From NCBI RefSeq assembly GCF_020616595.1, contig NZ_CP085278.1, positions 868,001-932,000 of the forward strand: a DNA stretch of 64,000 bases, written 5' to 3'. Below, piece by piece: positions 49,372-60,050 of the stretch. The stretch comes from Lentilactobacillus laojiaonis (lineage in GTDB: Bacteria > Bacillota > Bacilli > Lactobacillales > Lactobacillaceae). Each line of letters opens with the position of its first letter. Positions within the stretch are counted from its first letter, which is position 1. A program made the translations under genes and the position numbers. The notes beneath the pieces are model-generated. The model was not told the DNA's origin. It ran no database searches and saw nothing but the letters and a program-made list of their open reading frames with translations.

Positions 49372-50205
49372 TTACCAAATAAATCTAGCAATTTTATGAT
49401 CTACTCGACTATTTTCATGTAATAAAGAATGTTTGCCTTCCCTACCGGTAATTACTAATTCCGAATAACGCTTCGAAGAATTAATTAGTAGATACTTTAA
49501 AGATAATGCACTACTTAACGAAACCGCACCGTCGCTTTTCACATCATCCCCGATGTTTCCGGCAATATTTAAAATTCGAATATTTTCAGGAATATTATCG
49601 ATCTTTTTTTCTAATTCTATATATATCTTATTACGATAGATAGGACCTTTTTTAGTTAGATAATGTGATTCAATTTTTCTAGTAGTTCTAGCTACTTCTG
49701 AATCATTAAAGGGTCCTCCCATCGCCACTACGTTTTTAACCTTAAGACTAGTTTCATTTAAAAAATGAGTTAAAAACCAAAATTCCGTAATACATCCCAT
49801 CGAGTGAGCCACCAAGTTAACTTCTTCAACCTGATAACTAGCGTATAATTGCTGGCAAACATTTCTAAGACCAGCTGCTTGTAAATCAGCCCGACTATTT
49901 TTATTTCTAAATAATATTTGTACCATCGGACGATAAGCATCAATTTCTCCACGCATATCTACGGAGTTATCCTTATTAACAATCGCTACAATTGATTTGT
50001 TGGCACCGTAATATTTATGAAAGCGGCGCATCAATCTTCCAAATGAAAATCGGTTTCCCATATATCCTGGAATAAATAACGTGGGCACTTGCTGTTTTAC
50101 TTGGCGTTCATTTTTAATCTTGTCAGGCTTTCCTGCCTTTATAAAAAAATAGCCTCCAATTATTAATAAAATTAATAATAGGGAGACTATCATTTCAATC
50201 ACCAT
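49372..50205 (-). CDS. Membrane-anchored alpha/beta hydrolase
   Basis: A 277-residue protein with an N-terminal hydrophobic anchor (about 4-22) and an extracellular alpha/beta-hydrolase domain. The nucleophile elbow is AHSMG (Ser in AHSMGCITEFW), the oxyanion region is PTLFIPGYMGN, and a late GKHSLLHEN gives the probable catalytic His. It matches the lactobacillus 'cell surface hydrolase' (DUF915-like) type; its substrate is unknown. It stands between nusG and rplK, which adjoin in B. subtilis. The start is ATG 50205 or an in-frame ATG at 50193. Confidence 0.82.
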   Translation of the reverse strand: MVIEMIVSLLLILLIIGGYFFIKAGKPDKIKNERQVKQQVPTLFIPGYMGNRFSFGRLMRRFHKYYGANKSIVAIVNKDNSVDMRGEIDAYRPMVQILFRNKNSRADLQAAGLRNVCQQLYASYQVEEVNLVAHSMGCITEFWFLTHFLNETSLKVKNVVAMGGPFNDSEVARTTRKIESHYLTKKGPIYRNKIYIELEKKIDNIPENIRILNIAGNIGDDVKSDGAVSLSSALSLKYLLINSSKRYSELVITGREGKHSLLHENSRVDHKIARFIW

Positions 50206-50222
50206 TCTTAATTCACCGAATT

Positions 50223-50771
50223 TTAAACGATTGAATCAACTTGGTTAAATTCAAGTTCAGTACTAGTTTCTCTACCAAACATATCAATATTTACTTTAAG
50301 ACGCATCTTTTCATTATCAATTTCAGTTACTTTTCCGTTTAATCCAGAAAAGGCACCATCAATAATTTCAACAGTATCACCTTCATGAATGTCTAAGTTT
50401 TCATGACGCGCACTCATACCAATACGACGTAAGATTAAATCAACTTCATCAGGTAAAAGTGGAGTTGGTTTACTTCCTTGACCATGTGAACCAACGAATC
50501 CAGTTACTCCAGGAGTATTTCGAACAATGTACCAAGCTTGATCAGTCATGACCATTTCAACTAGTACATATCCTGGGAAAGTTTTATCCATTTTGACTTT
50601 ATCTTTACCATTTTTGATTTCGTGTTCTTCTTGCTCAGGAACTACTACTCGATAGATAAAATCTTCCATTCCCATAGATTGTTTACGAGTATCTAAATTC
50701 ATTTTAACTTTATTTTCGTATCCAGAATAGGTATGCAAAACGTACCATTTCTTTTCTGCTGATTCAACCAT
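50223..50771 (-). CDS. nusG: Transcription termination/antitermination factor NusG
   Basis: A 182-residue protein with the NGN domain (KKWYVLHTYSGYENKVKMNL) and a C-terminal KOW domain (HEGDTVEIIDGAFSGLNGKV). It modulates RNA polymerase pausing and couples it to the ribosome. ATG at 50771 after AAGGAG. It follows secE, as in nearly all bacteria. Confidence 0.96.
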   Translation of the reverse strand: MVESAEKKWYVLHTYSGYENKVKMNLDTRKQSMGMEDFIYRVVVPEQEEHEIKNGKDKVKMDKTFPGYVLVEMVMTDQAWYIVRNTPGVTGFVGSHGQGSKPTPLLPDEVDLILRRIGMSARHENLDIHEGDTVEIIDGAFSGLNGKVTEIDNEKMRLKVNIDMFGRETSTELEFNQVDSIV

Positions 50772-50858
50772 GTAATTACTCCTTTTAATTCAAATAAAAA
50801 AACCTGACATCATGTGCCGGTTTTCTTAATTAACTATATCAAATTTAATTCAATTTTA

Positions 50859-51035
50859 CTATGCTAACAATTTTAATCCCCATTGAAAGGCCCAATCAAT
50901 TAGTCCTAAAAAGATGGCCATTAAAATTGATGTTCCAACAACTGTACTAGTGTCGCGTTTAGTTTCTTGTGCATTTGGCCAAGTAACTAATTTCATTTCT
51001 TGTGCAACACTCTTTAAGAAATTAACAAATTTCAA
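50859..51035 (-). CDS. secE: Preprotein translocase subunit SecE
   Basis: A 58-residue single-span subunit of SecYEG that clamps SecY. The reverse strand reads TTG at 51035 with AAGGAGG eight bases upstream; the product begins MKFVNFLKSVAQEMKLVTW, has the conserved amphipathic VTWPN region, and ends in one hydrophobic helix (about 34-55). An overlapping ATG at 51040 ends at once in a stop. Located between rpmG and nusG as expected. Confidence 0.93.
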   Translation of the reverse strand: MKFVNFLKSVAQEMKLVTWPNAQETKRDTSTVVGTSILMAIFLGLIDWAFQWGLKLLA

Positions 51036-51064
51036 TTCATTTTCCTCCTTATGGATATCAATAA

Positions 51065-51214
51065 CTAACGGGTTTCACGGTGAAGAGTGTATCCTCCACA
51101 ATATTTACAAAACTTTTTAACTTCTAATCGCTCAGTTCTAGTAGAACTTGATGAGATTGTATAATTTCTTGATCCACAATCAGAGCATGCGAGAGCAACC
51201 TTTTTATAAGCCAT
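51065..51214 (-). CDS. rpmG: 50S ribosomal protein L33
   Basis: A 49-residue zinc-binding L33 with two CxxC pairs: CSDCG at 10-14 and CKYCG at 36-40 ([18 protein letters not shown]...HRETR). ATG at 51214, preceded by AGGAGGA. It precedes secE, matching B. subtilis rpmGB-secE-nusG. Confidence 0.95.
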   Translation of the reverse strand: MAYKKVALACSDCGSRNYTISSSSTRTERLEVKKFCKYCGGYTLHRETR

Positions 51215-51266
51215 ATGAGTCCTCCTCATTAAACAAAAATAATTTTAGCATTCTTCAATACTTCAG

Positions 51267-51808
51267 TCAATTTGTGTCATTTCTAAATTTAGTTTTACAT
51301 CTTTCGAAAGCATTCGTAAATGTTTGATGATTCAATTCAAAGCTTAAATCATAAATTAACGTTAATAAAACTTTTCTTTCTAAAGGTGAACACTTATTAT
51401 ATAACTTTTCTAAACTTTCACCAACTAAAATTGAATTTTCCGGATTAACTGCTTTAAAGTCAAGTAAAGTAGCATCATAAAAACTTTCATTAGCATTAAT
51501 CGAAGAAAGGACTTCTATTGGAAATCTTTTTTAGCGTTAGTTTTTCTAATTAAGTCAATTACTCGATGCTTTAAATTTTGTCGATAAAAGCTCCCAAAAC
51601 TAGTTCTGTATTTTGATTGATAATTTTGTACTGATTTATACATCACAATTCGAGCTTCCTGATCCCAATCATCATTATCCATCCCGACTACATAATAATC
51701 ATATTTGATTTTTTTAAGGACTGGGTAATATTTTTCAAATAATTTTTTAAAATCCTGATCACTACCTAATATAATTTCATTAAGCAGTTTTTGATCATCC
51801 TCTACCAA
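51267..51808 (-). pseudogene. sigH: sigH/comX-like sigma factor, split by a -1 frameshift
   Basis: A sigma-70-family factor at the conserved sigH position. It starts with TTG at 51808 after AGAGGTG. Region 2 is intact (GMDNDDWDQEARIVMYKSV, YRTSFGSFYRQNLKHRVIDL), but the frame stops after 97 residues. Region 4 continues in the -1 frame (FPIEVLSSINANESFYD, then LEKLYNKCSPLERKVLL and FTNAFERCKTKFRND) to a TGA at 51267. One extra A in the A6 run (T6 at 51527-51532 on the plus strand) would restore a 180-residue protein reading NAKKRFPIE. In lactobacilli SigH homologues activate competence genes. Mutation, slippage or sequencing error are all possible. Confidence 0.9.
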
Positions 51809-51904
51809 AAAATCACCTCTTCGTAAATTTGAATATTAGCTTATAAAAGGCTATAAATCCAAACAAGCGAACTAATATTTGGTAGATAATATTTCAGGTA
51901 TACC

Positions 51905-51932
51905 AATATAAAAATATAATTATTTTTATATT
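51905..51932 (-). terminator. All-A/T hairpin after rae1
   Basis: Perfect 28-base palindrome AATATAAAAATA / TATTTTTATATT with a TAAT loop, overlapping the rae1 stop. It contains no G or C, so it would be a weak terminator for the cysS-to-rae1 transcript. Confidence 0.5.
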
Positions 51933-52455
51933 ATTTAGACAATTCATCACGAAGCTTTTCTAATTTAAGTAATTGGGTAGCGTTAAATGGAGAATGTCTT
52001 AAAACTGAACTTTTATCAGTAAATTCGCGAGCCTTAACTTCCACTTCATTTTTGGCTCGTTTAATATCGTCTAATAATTCTCTAGCCGGAATTCTTAAAG
52101 CTCCTGCTGAGAAAACTGTCCACTGTTCTGCTTGGTCGCTTGTAGCTACGACCACTTGAACAAATCGACTCTGTTTTTGTCTGGCTAGAGCTTCAATATA
52201 ACTATCTGCCGTCTGATCTTTGCTAGTCCAAACAATCTCCATATCAAATTTTTTAAAACTTTTAGCATTACCTGGTACATACATAGCATCAAAAATTACC
52301 ATCATATTTACATCTCTAAATTTTTTATATTCTGATAATTGAGCTAGTAAAGTATCCCGTGCTTCATCTAATCGATTAGCCTGCTTTAATTTATTTAAAT
52401 GCGGCCAATTACCGATCATATTATAAGCATCTACAATCAACAATTCTTCTTTCAT
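51931..52455 (-). CDS. rae1: Rae1-type NYN-domain endoribonuclease (YacP)
   Basis: A 174-residue PIN/NYN-fold nuclease. LLIVDAYNMIGNWPHL near the N-terminus carries the conserved Asp and Asn, with further acidic residues in FDAMYVPG and TADSYIEAL. In B. subtilis Rae1 cuts mRNA in the ribosomal A site. I use the ATG at 52455 (MKEELLIVD); a TTG five codons upstream is also open. Follows rlmB, the conserved order. Confidence 0.9.
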   Translation of the reverse strand: MKEELLIVDAYNMIGNWPHLNKLKQANRLDEARDTLLAQLSEYKKFRDVNMMVIFDAMYVPGNAKSFKKFDMEIVWTSKDQTADSYIEALARQKQSRFVQVVVATSDQAEQWTVFSAGALRIPARELLDDIKRAKNEVEVKAREFTDKSSVLRHSPFNATQLLKLEKLRDELSK

Positions 52456-52473
52456 ATCACTTAATATCAACCA

Positions 52474-53232
52474 TTATTTTAGCGGATGACGAGAATTAAA
52501 TCCTTGATAAATTAAGACACTGGCTGCCACACTAGCGTTTAAACTTTGGATTTCTCCTACCATGGGAATTGTTAACATTTCATCCACCTGTTTTTTTAAT
52601 AATGGTGAAATTCCCTTTCCTTCATTTCCAATAATAATTGCACTAGCACCTTTAGCGTTCCAAGTACGATAATCATTGCCTTTAACATCTGTCCCAAATA
52701 CCCAGACTCCCCGATCCTTTAACTCATTAATGGTATTAGATAGATTAGTTACCCTTGCAACCGGTACACGTTCAATTGCTCCAGCTGAAGTCTTGGCAAC
52801 TGTAGCAGTTAAGCCAACTGCACGATGTTTAGGAATAATTACTCCATGTACCCCAGCAGCATCAGAAGTTCTGATAATTGAACCTAAGTTATGCGGATCT
52901 TCAATATTATCTAAAATTACAAAGAATGGATCTTCGTTTTTTTGTTCCGCATTCATAAATAAATCATCAATAGTGGCATATTTAAAAGCAGCTACCGACA
53001 AGATAATTCCTTGATGATTTTGATTATTAGATAATTTATCTAACTTTTGCTTAGGTACTTTAGAAATTACTAGGTGTTTCTTTTTAGCTAATTTAACAGC
53101 TTCTTCAATCGTTTTATCATCTTCATTAATTCCTGATTGAATAAAGACCTTATTGATTTCTTGTCCACCCTTTAAGGCAGAAACTACGGGATGTCTACCA
53201 ATTACAAATTCTTCTGAAGTATTATTTTCCAC
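52474..53232 (-). CDS. rlmB: 23S rRNA (guanosine-2251-2'-O)-methyltransferase RlmB
   Basis: A 252-residue SpoU/TrmH (SPOUT knot) enzyme. The N-terminal substrate-binding domain ([14 protein letters not shown]) and knot motifs [30 protein letters not shown] and [14 protein letters not shown] are all present. It overlaps mrnC by 11 bases. Confidence 0.93.
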   Translation of the reverse strand: MENNTSEEFVIGRHPVVSALKGGQEINKVFIQSGINEDDKTIEEAVKLAKKKHLVISKVPKQKLDKLSNNQNHQGIILSVAAFKYATIDDLFMNAEQKNEDPFFVILDNIEDPHNLGSIIRTSDAAGVHGVIIPKHRAVGLTATVAKTSAGAIERVPVARVTNLSNTINELKDRGVWVFGTDVKGNDYRTWNAKGASAIIIGNEGKGISPLLKKQVDEMLTIPMVGEIQSLNASVAASVLIYQGFNSRHPLK

Positions 53233-53632
53233 GTTTTACTCTCCCACTTTCTACTTGCTTAATGCACCAATTAGCTAATTCTGCTAGGCGTTCTTTTTGA
53301 TTACTTAAATATAAATAACCCATCAAAGCTTCAAACCCCGTTGAAATTCGATAAGTGACCACATCAGTATTTTTAGCATGTGTATAACTTTTAGCATTTC
53401 TACCACGTTTAAAATAATCCCACTCAGTTTCTGATAAAACTTCATCTTGTTGCATTAAATCAATTAATCCTGCTTGAGCTTTAGCTGATACATAATTAGT
53501 AGCCACATGTTGTAAACGATTGGGTTTAGTTAAACCTTGTTCAATCAAATGTTCTCTAATGAACACTTCATAGGCCCCATCTCCCATATAGGCTAAAGCA
53601 ATTCCGTTCAATTGTTGATACTTATCTGTCAT
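53222..53632 (-). CDS. mrnC: Mini-ribonuclease III
   Basis: A 136-residue RNase III catalytic domain without a double-stranded-RNA-binding domain. [17 protein letters not shown] carries the catalytic Asp and Glu. It matures the 3' and 5' ends of 23S rRNA precursor. It lies two bases after cysS, coupled translationally. Confidence 0.94.
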   Translation of the reverse strand: MTDKYQQLNGIALAYMGDGAYEVFIREHLIEQGLTKPNRLQHVATNYVSAKAQAGLIDLMQQDEVLSETEWDYFKRGRNAKSYTHAKNTDVVTYRISTGFEALMGYLYLSNQKERLAELANWCIKQVESGRVKRGK

Positions 53633-53634
53633 AG

Positions 53635-55047
53635 TTATTCCTTTCTAAATCGTGTTCCTTGAGGAGTATCTTCTAAGACAATTCCTTGATTTTTTAAAAT
53701 CTCTCGAATTTCATCGCTACGAATAAAATCTTTATTTTTTCTAGCTTGATTTCTTTCATCAATTAGTTTCCAAATTTCATCATCATTAATTTCAGTTACT
53801 TTCAAGACGATTCCGAAAATCATAGATAATTTTTCTAAATTGTCCATTAATTTTTGAATGGTTCCCTTAAATACTGATGGTCTAGCAACATATACATTAG
53901 ATAATTTAGCTAATTCATATACTTCTGCAATTCCATTTTGAACATTAAAATCATCATCCATTGCCTCGATAAATTTAGACTCAATCTGACGGATTTCTTG
54001 ATCAACTTTGATATCGTTACCTTCATCAGCTTTTTTCAATCGGTAGTTTAAATTACTATAGGCGTTTTGTAATTTTTTAAAGTTACTTTGAGCCTCATCC
54101 AAACTAGTTTGAGTGTATTGAATAGGTCTACGATAGTGAGTAGTTGACATTAATAGTCGTAAAACTTGACCATCAATTTCTTTTAAAAGATCATGCACCG
54201 TAATGAAATTACCTAAGGACTTACTCATTTTTTCATTGTCCTCACCGATGGTTACAAAACCATTATGCATCCAGTATTTAACAAACTGCTGATGAGTTTT
54301 AGCTTCACTTTGAGCACGCTCATTTTCGTGATGCGGAAAGACTAAGTCTTCTCCTCCACCATGAATATCAATTGTATTTCCTAGATACTTAGTTGACATA
54401 ACTGAACATTCAATATGCCAGCCAGGACGTCCCTTCCCAAAAGGAGCATCCCAAGAAATTTCATCACCAACCGATTTTTTCCATAGGGCAAAGTCAATCG
54501 GATCTTCTTTTTGTTCAAATTCCCCATTTTTTACATCAACATGTTGGCTAGCTCCCACTTCTAGTTCATTAACATCAACATGTGCTAATTTACCATAAGT
54601 ATCAAATTTTCGAGCTCGATAGTAAACATTGCCGTCAACATTATAAGCATAGCCATCATCAATTAATTGTTGGATGAAATTTATAATTTCATCAATATTA
54701 TCAGTAGCTCTAGGATTAGCTGTGGCCTTTTCTATATTAAGAGCCTGTGTATCTTGCATATAAGCATCGATATATTTATCAGCAATCGCTTTGACCGTAG
54801 TGTGATTTTCTCGGGCTGCGTTAATCATTTTATCGTCTACATCTGTAAAATTAGAAATATAATTAACCTTATATCCTCTAAATTCTAAATAACGACGAAT
54901 GGTATCAAAGGCAATTACACTCCGGGCATTACCAATATGAATATAGTTATAGACAGTTGGTCCACACACATACATATTCACTATGTCCGGATTCATTGGT
55001 TTAAAAACTTCTTTTTTTCGAGTTAAGGTGTTAAATACTTCAAGCAT
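53635..55047 (-). CDS. cysS: Cysteinyl-tRNA synthetase
   Basis: A 470-residue class I synthetase. [13 protein letters not shown] is the HIGH motif, and EKMSKSLGN holds KMSKS. Zinc ligands include Cys28 (YVCGPT), GWHIECS and HHENERAQ. First of cysS-mrnC-rlmB-rae1. cysE, which lies between gltX and cysS in B. subtilis, is absent here. No T-box leader was found. Confidence 0.97.
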   Translation of the reverse strand: MLEVFNTLTRKKEVFKPMNPDIVNMYVCGPTVYNYIHIGNARSVIAFDTIRRYLEFRGYKVNYISNFTDVDDKMINAARENHTTVKAIADKYIDAYMQDTQALNIEKATANPRATDNIDEIINFIQQLIDDGYAYNVDGNVYYRARKFDTYGKLAHVDVNELEVGASQHVDVKNGEFEQKEDPIDFALWKKSVGDEISWDAPFGKGRPGWHIECSVMSTKYLGNTIDIHGGGEDLVFPHHENERAQSEAKTHQQFVKYWMHNGFVTIGEDNEKMSKSLGNFITVHDLLKEIDGQVLRLLMSTTHYRRPIQYTQTSLDEAQSNFKKLQNAYSNLNYRLKKADEGNDIKVDQEIRQIESKFIEAMDDDFNVQNGIAEVYELAKLSNVYVARPSVFKGTIQKLMDNLEKLSMIFGIVLKVTEINDDEIWKLIDERNQARKNKDFIRSDEIREILKNQGIVLEDTPQGTRFRKE

Positions 55048-55121
55048 TTAAATTTACCTCTTTTCTTAACTATTATTTATTGAAATGATAGCACATTTTT
55101 GAAACTCTTTTTTAAGAATAT

Positions 55122-55161
55122 AAAAATTGGTCTCCCAAATAAATGGATGAGACCAATTTAA
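55122..55161 (-). terminator. Terminator after gltX
   Basis: Stem AAATTGGTCTC / GAGACCAATTT around a 14-base loop, followed by TTTATA on the reverse strand. The rest of the gap (55048-55121) should hold the cysS promoter. Confidence 0.7.
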
Positions 55162-55171
55162 AATTAAATAT

Positions 55172-56665
55172 TTAATTATTACTAATTTGATCAATTGTTT
55201 GCTTAACATGAAGTAAAGCAGTTTTCTTACCAATCAATTCAATTGATTCTGGTAATTCGGGACCATGCATTTCATGAGTAACCGCAATTCGGATTGGCAT
55301 CCAAAGTTTACGTCCTTTAATACCAGTATCTTTTTGAATTTCTTTAATAGTTTTTAGAATTTGAACTTTATCGAATAAAGTTAATTCTTGAATTCGAGCA
55401 TAGAATTCTTTCAAAACAACCGGAGCAGTTTCGTTTTCTAGTTCAGCTAGCGCATCCCCAGTTACTAGTTCTGGTTCGTGGAAAAATACATCAGCCATTT
55501 CATTAATTTGGGCCATGTAGCTCATTTGTTGTTTATAAACATTAATTAATTTTCGAGCCCATTCAATTGTTTTTGAATCAGGATCTACCGGAATATTACC
55601 AGCATTAATTAATTGTTTTAAGGCCAAATCCATAATAACATCTTCATCACTAGCTTTAACGTACTGGTTGTTAATCCATTCTAATTTTTTAGAATCAAAT
55701 TTAGCAGCCGACTTGCTTAAACGAGTTTCATCGTACATTTTAATAAATTGTTGTCTAGTAAAGATTTCTTCTTCACCAACTGGTGACCAACCAAGTAAAG
55801 TAATGAAATTAAACATTGCATCAGGTAAATATCCGAGTGCTCGGTATTGTTCAATAAATTGAATAACAGATTCATCACGTTTACTTAATTTCTTACCAGT
55901 ATCTGCACTAGTAATTAAACTCATGTGACCAAATTTAGGAGCATCCCAGCCAAAAGCTTCATAAATCATTAATTGTTTTGGAGTATTAGCAACATGATCA
56001 TCTCCACGGAATACGTGGCTAATTTTCATTTCATGATCATCAACTACTACTGCAAAGTTATAAGTAGGCATTCCATCACGTTTGGCAATAACAAAATCAC
56101 CACCAATTGTGTCTGAGTTAAAGGAAATATTACCTTTAACTATATCGTCCCATTCATAAGTATGATTTACTGGTACTCTAAAGCGAATAACGGGTTTAAG
56201 TCCTTTTTCGCGTGATGCCTTTATAGAAGCTTTAATTTCTTCATCGGTCATACCAGCATATTCATATTCATAATGTGGCATTTCTCCACGAGCTTTTTGA
56301 GCTTCACGATCGCTCTCTAATTCTTCTTCAGTTTTGTATGATTCATAGGCTTTATCTTCATCAAGTAGTCGTTGAATTAAAGGACCATAAATCTCTTGGC
56401 GTTCAGATTGACGATAGGGTCCAAAATCTCCTGGATTGTCTGGACCTTCATCCCAATCTAAGCCTAGCCATTTAAGGTTTTCTAGTTGGCTTCGTTCTCC
56501 ATCAGCTACATTTCTTTTAGTATCAGTATCTTCAATACGGATAATAAATTTACCTTTATTATGTCTAGCAAATAAATAATTAAAAATAGCTGTTCGCGCA
56601 TTTCCAATATGGAGATGTCCGGTTGGACTTGGTGCATATCGAACTCGAATTGCATTTTTTGCCAA
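55172..56665 (-). CDS. gltX: Glutamyl-tRNA synthetase
   Basis: A 497-residue class I synthetase with HIGH in [18 protein letters not shown] and KLSKRD in KKLSKRDES. In bacteria without GlnRS, such as most lactobacilli, it also charges tRNA-Gln for GatCAB. I chose the TTG at 56665, preceded by AAAGAGG; the open frame upstream (20 codons) has no family similarity. Confidence 0.96.
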   Translation of the reverse strand: MAKNAIRVRYAPSPTGHLHIGNARTAIFNYLFARHNKGKFIIRIEDTDTKRNVADGERSQLENLKWLGLDWDEGPDNPGDFGPYRQSERQEIYGPLIQRLLDEDKAYESYKTEEELESDREAQKARGEMPHYEYEYAGMTDEEIKASIKASREKGLKPVIRFRVPVNHTYEWDDIVKGNISFNSDTIGGDFVIAKRDGMPTYNFAVVVDDHEMKISHVFRGDDHVANTPKQLMIYEAFGWDAPKFGHMSLITSADTGKKLSKRDESVIQFIEQYRALGYLPDAMFNFITLLGWSPVGEEEIFTRQQFIKMYDETRLSKSAAKFDSKKLEWINNQYVKASDEDVIMDLALKQLINAGNIPVDPDSKTIEWARKLINVYKQQMSYMAQINEMADVFFHEPELVTGDALAELENETAPVVLKEFYARIQELTLFDKVQILKTIKEIQKDTGIKGRKLWMPIRIAVTHEMHGPELPESIELIGKKTALLHVKQTIDQISNN

Positions 56666-56742
56666 TATAAACGCCTCTTTCTTGGTTTTATTGTTCAATG
56701 TTTCAAGTTTACAATGAAGTTTCACAAAAATAAAGGGTTGAT

Positions 56743-56782
56743 AAAAAGAAATCTCATAATTAATTATGAGATTTCTTTTTAT
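56743..56782. terminator. Terminator after yacL
   Basis: Perfect palindrome with arms AAAAAGAAATCTCATAATT / AATTATGAGATTTCTTTTT, symmetrical and usable in both directions. It overlaps the yacL stop. Confidence 0.85.
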
Positions 56783-57921
56783 TTATGATTATCTTTTTTG
56801 TTTTCAATACCTTTATCAGCATGTTCCGGCTTAGCAAAAATCATTTTACCAGCATCGGTCTGAATAGCGCTGGTAACAATTACATCTAAATGTTCATTTA
56901 GATAATACTTACCATTTTCTACAACTACCATGGTACCGTCATCTAGATAGGCTACTCCTTGTTGGCGTTCTGTTCCATTCTTAACCACCATAACATTTAG
57001 AGTCTGTCCAGGAAGTACCTTTTGTTTTAATGAATTAGCTAAAGCATTGATGTTAAATACATCTACGTGTTGAAATTGAACAACCTTATTCAAATTGTAA
57101 TCATTCGTAATGATGACTCCATCTAGATCTTTAGCCAATTGAATTAATTTACTATCTACTTCATCAATATTTTCGTAATCTTTTTCATAAATTTCAATAG
57201 GAATTAGATTTTCATTTTGCAACTTATTTAAAATGTCTAATCCTCTACGGCCACGCACCCGTTTAACACTATCACTAGAATCCGCTATATATTGTAATTC
57301 ATACAGTACAAAGTTGGGTACTAATAAAGTTCCTTCGATAAATCCTGTTTTAACAATATCGTAAATTCGTCCATCAATTAAAATATTAGTATCTAAAATT
57401 TTATAGTGATGGTAATTTAAATCAGTCGGATGATCAATCAGCTGTTCATCAAATTTGGAATTCTTAGGATTAGCGGATGCTTTATTTTTAAAGGTAAATA
57501 ATTTACCCATCCGCTTACTTTGAGCAAATCCTAGGCGCAAGCCCAAATATCCTAAACCAATCATAATGATGATTGGAATCATGATACTTAAAAATACCGA
57601 ATGAAATCTAAAAAAGATGGTGGAAATTAATAAAGCTAAGACTAATCCAATTATCAGTCCCAACGTACTAGATAATAATTCATCTGGCCTTAAATTAACT
57701 AAATTCTTTTCGGCCTGATCAACCGCTTTTAAAATATAATTGCTAACAAACAAAGAAATAATATAAAAAATAATTGCTCCGAGTAAGATATCTGTTATCG
57801 GATTATTAATTAAATTTCCACTAGGTATATTTAATAAATACCACATCATCGGAAAATAACTAATTCCTATTGCTGCACCGCCAATTGTAAAAATTAATTT
57901 GATAATTCTTTTTCGATGCAT
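56779..57921 (-). CDS. PIN/TRAM-domain membrane protein YacL
   Basis: A 380-residue protein: four membrane segments (to ~residue 135), then a PIN nuclease domain ([20 protein letters not shown], with the conserved Asp residues, and [11 protein letters not shown]), then a C-terminal TRAM domain ([21 protein letters not shown]). B. subtilis YacL has this plan; its substrate is unknown. It is coupled to radA, 17 bases upstream. Confidence 0.9.
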   Translation of the reverse strand: MHRKRIIKLIFTIGGAAIGISYFPMMWYLLNIPSGNLINNPITDILLGAIIFYIISLFVSNYILKAVDQAEKNLVNLRPDELLSSTLGLIIGLVLALLISTIFFRFHSVFLSIMIPIIIMIGLGYLGLRLGFAQSKRMGKLFTFKNKASANPKNSKFDEQLIDHPTDLNYHHYKILDTNILIDGRIYDIVKTGFIEGTLLVPNFVLYELQYIADSSDSVKRVRGRRGLDILNKLQNENLIPIEIYEKDYENIDEVDSKLIQLAKDLDGVIITNDYNLNKVVQFQHVDVFNINALANSLKQKVLPGQTLNVMVVKNGTERQQGVAYLDDGTMVVVENGKYYLNEHLDVIVTSAIQTDAGKMIFAKPEHADKGIENKKDNHK

Positions 57922-57938
57922 TCATACCACCTACTTTT

Positions 57939-59312
57939 CTAATAGTGTAATGCTAATTTTAACGCCTGACTTAATGTTGAAACGCCTACTATTGAAATAC
58001 CTTTTGGTGGAGTCCATCCTTGTAAATTATTTGCCGGCACCAAGATACGTTTAAATCCAAGTTTCTGAGCTTCTGCTACTCTTTGTTCAATTTGAGTAAC
58101 TCGTCGAACTTCGCCAGTTAACCCTAGCTCACCTATATAACACTCTGTAGGATCGGTACCAATATTTTTATAAGAAGAAGCAATGCTAATTGCTAAAGCT
58201 AAATCAATAGCTGGTTCATTAAGCTTTACCCCACCAGCTGCTTTTAAATAAGCATCTTGATTTTGTAATAATAATCCAGCTCGTTTTTCTAAAACTGCCA
58301 TGATTAATGAAACACGATTGCGATCTAGGCCTGTTGCAGTCCGTTGTGCATTGCCAAAGACTGACGCCGTAATTAGTGCCTGAATCTCAACTAAAATTGG
58401 TCGAGTTCCTTCCATGGAAACAACGATCGCAGAACCAGTGGCATCTTTTAACCGTTCTTCTAAAAAGATTTCTGAGGGATTAGTAACCTCTCGTAGACCA
58501 TCTTCACGCATTTCAAAGATTCCCAGTTCGTTGGTTGAGCCAAAACGATTTTTTACTGTTCGTAAAATACGGTATGAATGATGGAGATCACCTTCAAAAT
58601 ATAAAACCGTATCTACCATATGTTCTAAAACTTTAGGTCCCGCAATGGCCCCACCTTTTGTTACATGCCCCACTACAAAAACCGTAATTCCTTGACCCTT
58701 AGCAATATTCATTAAATCCGAAGTTACTTCTCTGATTTGAGTAACTGAACCAGTCGCTGATTGAATATCAGGTTCTTGCATCGTTTGAACTGAATCAATG
58801 ATCATAGCATCCGGCTTTATATCGTTAATGGCATTTTTAATAATGTCCATATTAGTTTCCGGATAAATATATAAATTTTCACCATCGACATTTAACCGAG
58901 CAGCTCGCATTTTTATTTGGCTAGCACTTTCTTCACCAGATACATATAAAATTTTACCTTTTTTACTTAATTGCCCGGAAACTTGAAGTAGCAACGTAGA
59001 TTTTCCGATTCCGGGATCTCCACCAATTAAAACTAAGGATCCCGGAACTACTCCACCACCTAATACTCGGTTTAATTCATTTAATTCAGTTTTATATCTA
59101 GTTTCACTTTCAAAATTAATTTCGCCAATCAACTGTGGTTTAGAGTTATTACTTCCTACTCTACGTAAGCTTTTCGATGTAGTTGATTTTAAAGAAACTT
59201 CTTGTTCTTCAACTAACGTATTCCATTCACCACAATTAGGACATCTTCCTAAATAACGTGGTGAATTATAACCACAGTTTTGACATACAAAGTGAGTTTT
59301 TACTTTAGCCAA
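57939..59312 (-). CDS. radA: DNA repair protein RadA
   Basis: A 457-residue RecA-like helicase for branch migration in recombination. N-terminal C4 zinc finger ([21 protein letters not shown], residues 10-30), Walker [13 protein letters not shown], the RadA-specific [13 protein letters not shown] motif, and a Lon-protease-like C-terminal domain. It starts with TTG at 59312 after GGAGA. In B. subtilis RadA is also needed for transformation; this copy is intact. Confidence 0.96.
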   Translation of the reverse strand: MAKVKTHFVCQNCGYNSPRYLGRCPNCGEWNTLVEEQEVSLKSTTSKSLRRVGSNNSKPQLIGEINFESETRYKTELNELNRVLGGGVVPGSLVLIGGDPGIGKSTLLLQVSGQLSKKGKILYVSGEESASQIKMRAARLNVDGENLYIYPETNMDIIKNAINDIKPDAMIIDSVQTMQEPDIQSATGSVTQIREVTSDLMNIAKGQGITVFVVGHVTKGGAIAGPKVLEHMVDTVLYFEGDLHHSYRILRTVKNRFGSTNELGIFEMREDGLREVTNPSEIFLEERLKDATGSAIVVSMEGTRPILVEIQALITASVFGNAQRTATGLDRNRVSLIMAVLEKRAGLLLQNQDAYLKAAGGVKLNEPAIDLALAISIASSYKNIGTDPTECYIGELGLTGEVRRVTQIEQRVAEAQKLGFKRILVPANNLQGWTPPKGISIVGVSTLSQALKLALHY

Positions 59313-59376
59313 ATAATTTCTCCTTATACTTAAATATTATACCGCTATTTACTATTTTTAGGATGCCATTCACAAA

Positions 59377-59916
59377 CTATTTTCCAGATGAACCAAATCC
59401 ACCATTTCGCTTACGCTTAATTTGTGACGCATCTTGATCTGATAATAGATAAGGCATGAAAATACCTTGTCCAATTCGTTCACCTTTATTAATCTTTATA
59501 TCGGTAATTCCAAAGTTAATAAGTTGAATGAATATTTCACCTTCATTTTTTTCATTATTATAATAATCCGCATCAATTACTCCAATTCCGTTTGGAATAA
59601 CTAATCCTCGTTTTAAGGGATTACTAGAACGATTAGCAATGATTAAAACTTCATTGTCTTCCATATAGGCCTTAATGCCGGTCGGAACTAAAAATGGCTT
59701 TAGCTCTGCTTTAGCAGCATTTAATTCCTCATCACTTAGGGTTTTAGATTTTCTAATCACTCTTAAAGCTTTCAAAAAATTTAATTTCCAAATTGATGGA
59801 ATAACCATATCAACTCGGCTTTCAAAGTCATAACCGGCTGCATTTTGGGTAGTCCGATACGGTAAATTAAGTTGATCCTGCTTATATTTTGAAACCACTT
59901 CAAAGCCACGTTTCAT
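59377..59916 (-). CDS. dut: dUTP diphosphatase
   Basis: A 179-residue trimeric dUTPase. Motifs in order: AGYDFES (1), RSSNPLKRGL (2), GVIDADYYN (3), KGERIGQGIF (4) and NGGFGSSGK (5). An insert between motifs 1 and 2 (about 45-75) makes it longer than the ~150-residue E. coli enzyme. It removes dUTP and supplies dUMP. I use the ATG at 59916 after AGGA. It stands 64 bases before radA. Confidence 0.92.
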   Translation of the reverse strand: MKRGFEVVSKYKQDQLNLPYRTTQNAAGYDFESRVDMVIPSIWKLNFLKALRVIRKSKTLSDEELNAAKAELKPFLVPTGIKAYMEDNEVLIIANRSSNPLKRGLVIPNGIGVIDADYYNNEKNEGEIFIQLINFGITDIKINKGERIGQGIFMPYLLSDQDASQIKRKRNGGFGSSGK

Positions 59917-60050
59917 TTTTATCAATCCTAACATTGTGATCTTAAGAATAATATACGTAAAGATATATCATTATAAACCATTATTATAAATTGACAAATT
60001 TTATTCAGTACATCAGAATAAAATTATTAAAATCTTAGGAGAATTTATTT

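Noticed and set aside
55048-55171. T-box riboswitch upstream of cysS
   Set aside because: The gap is too short, and no T-box bulge sequence (TGGNACCGCG type) is present; only a terminator for gltX is seen.
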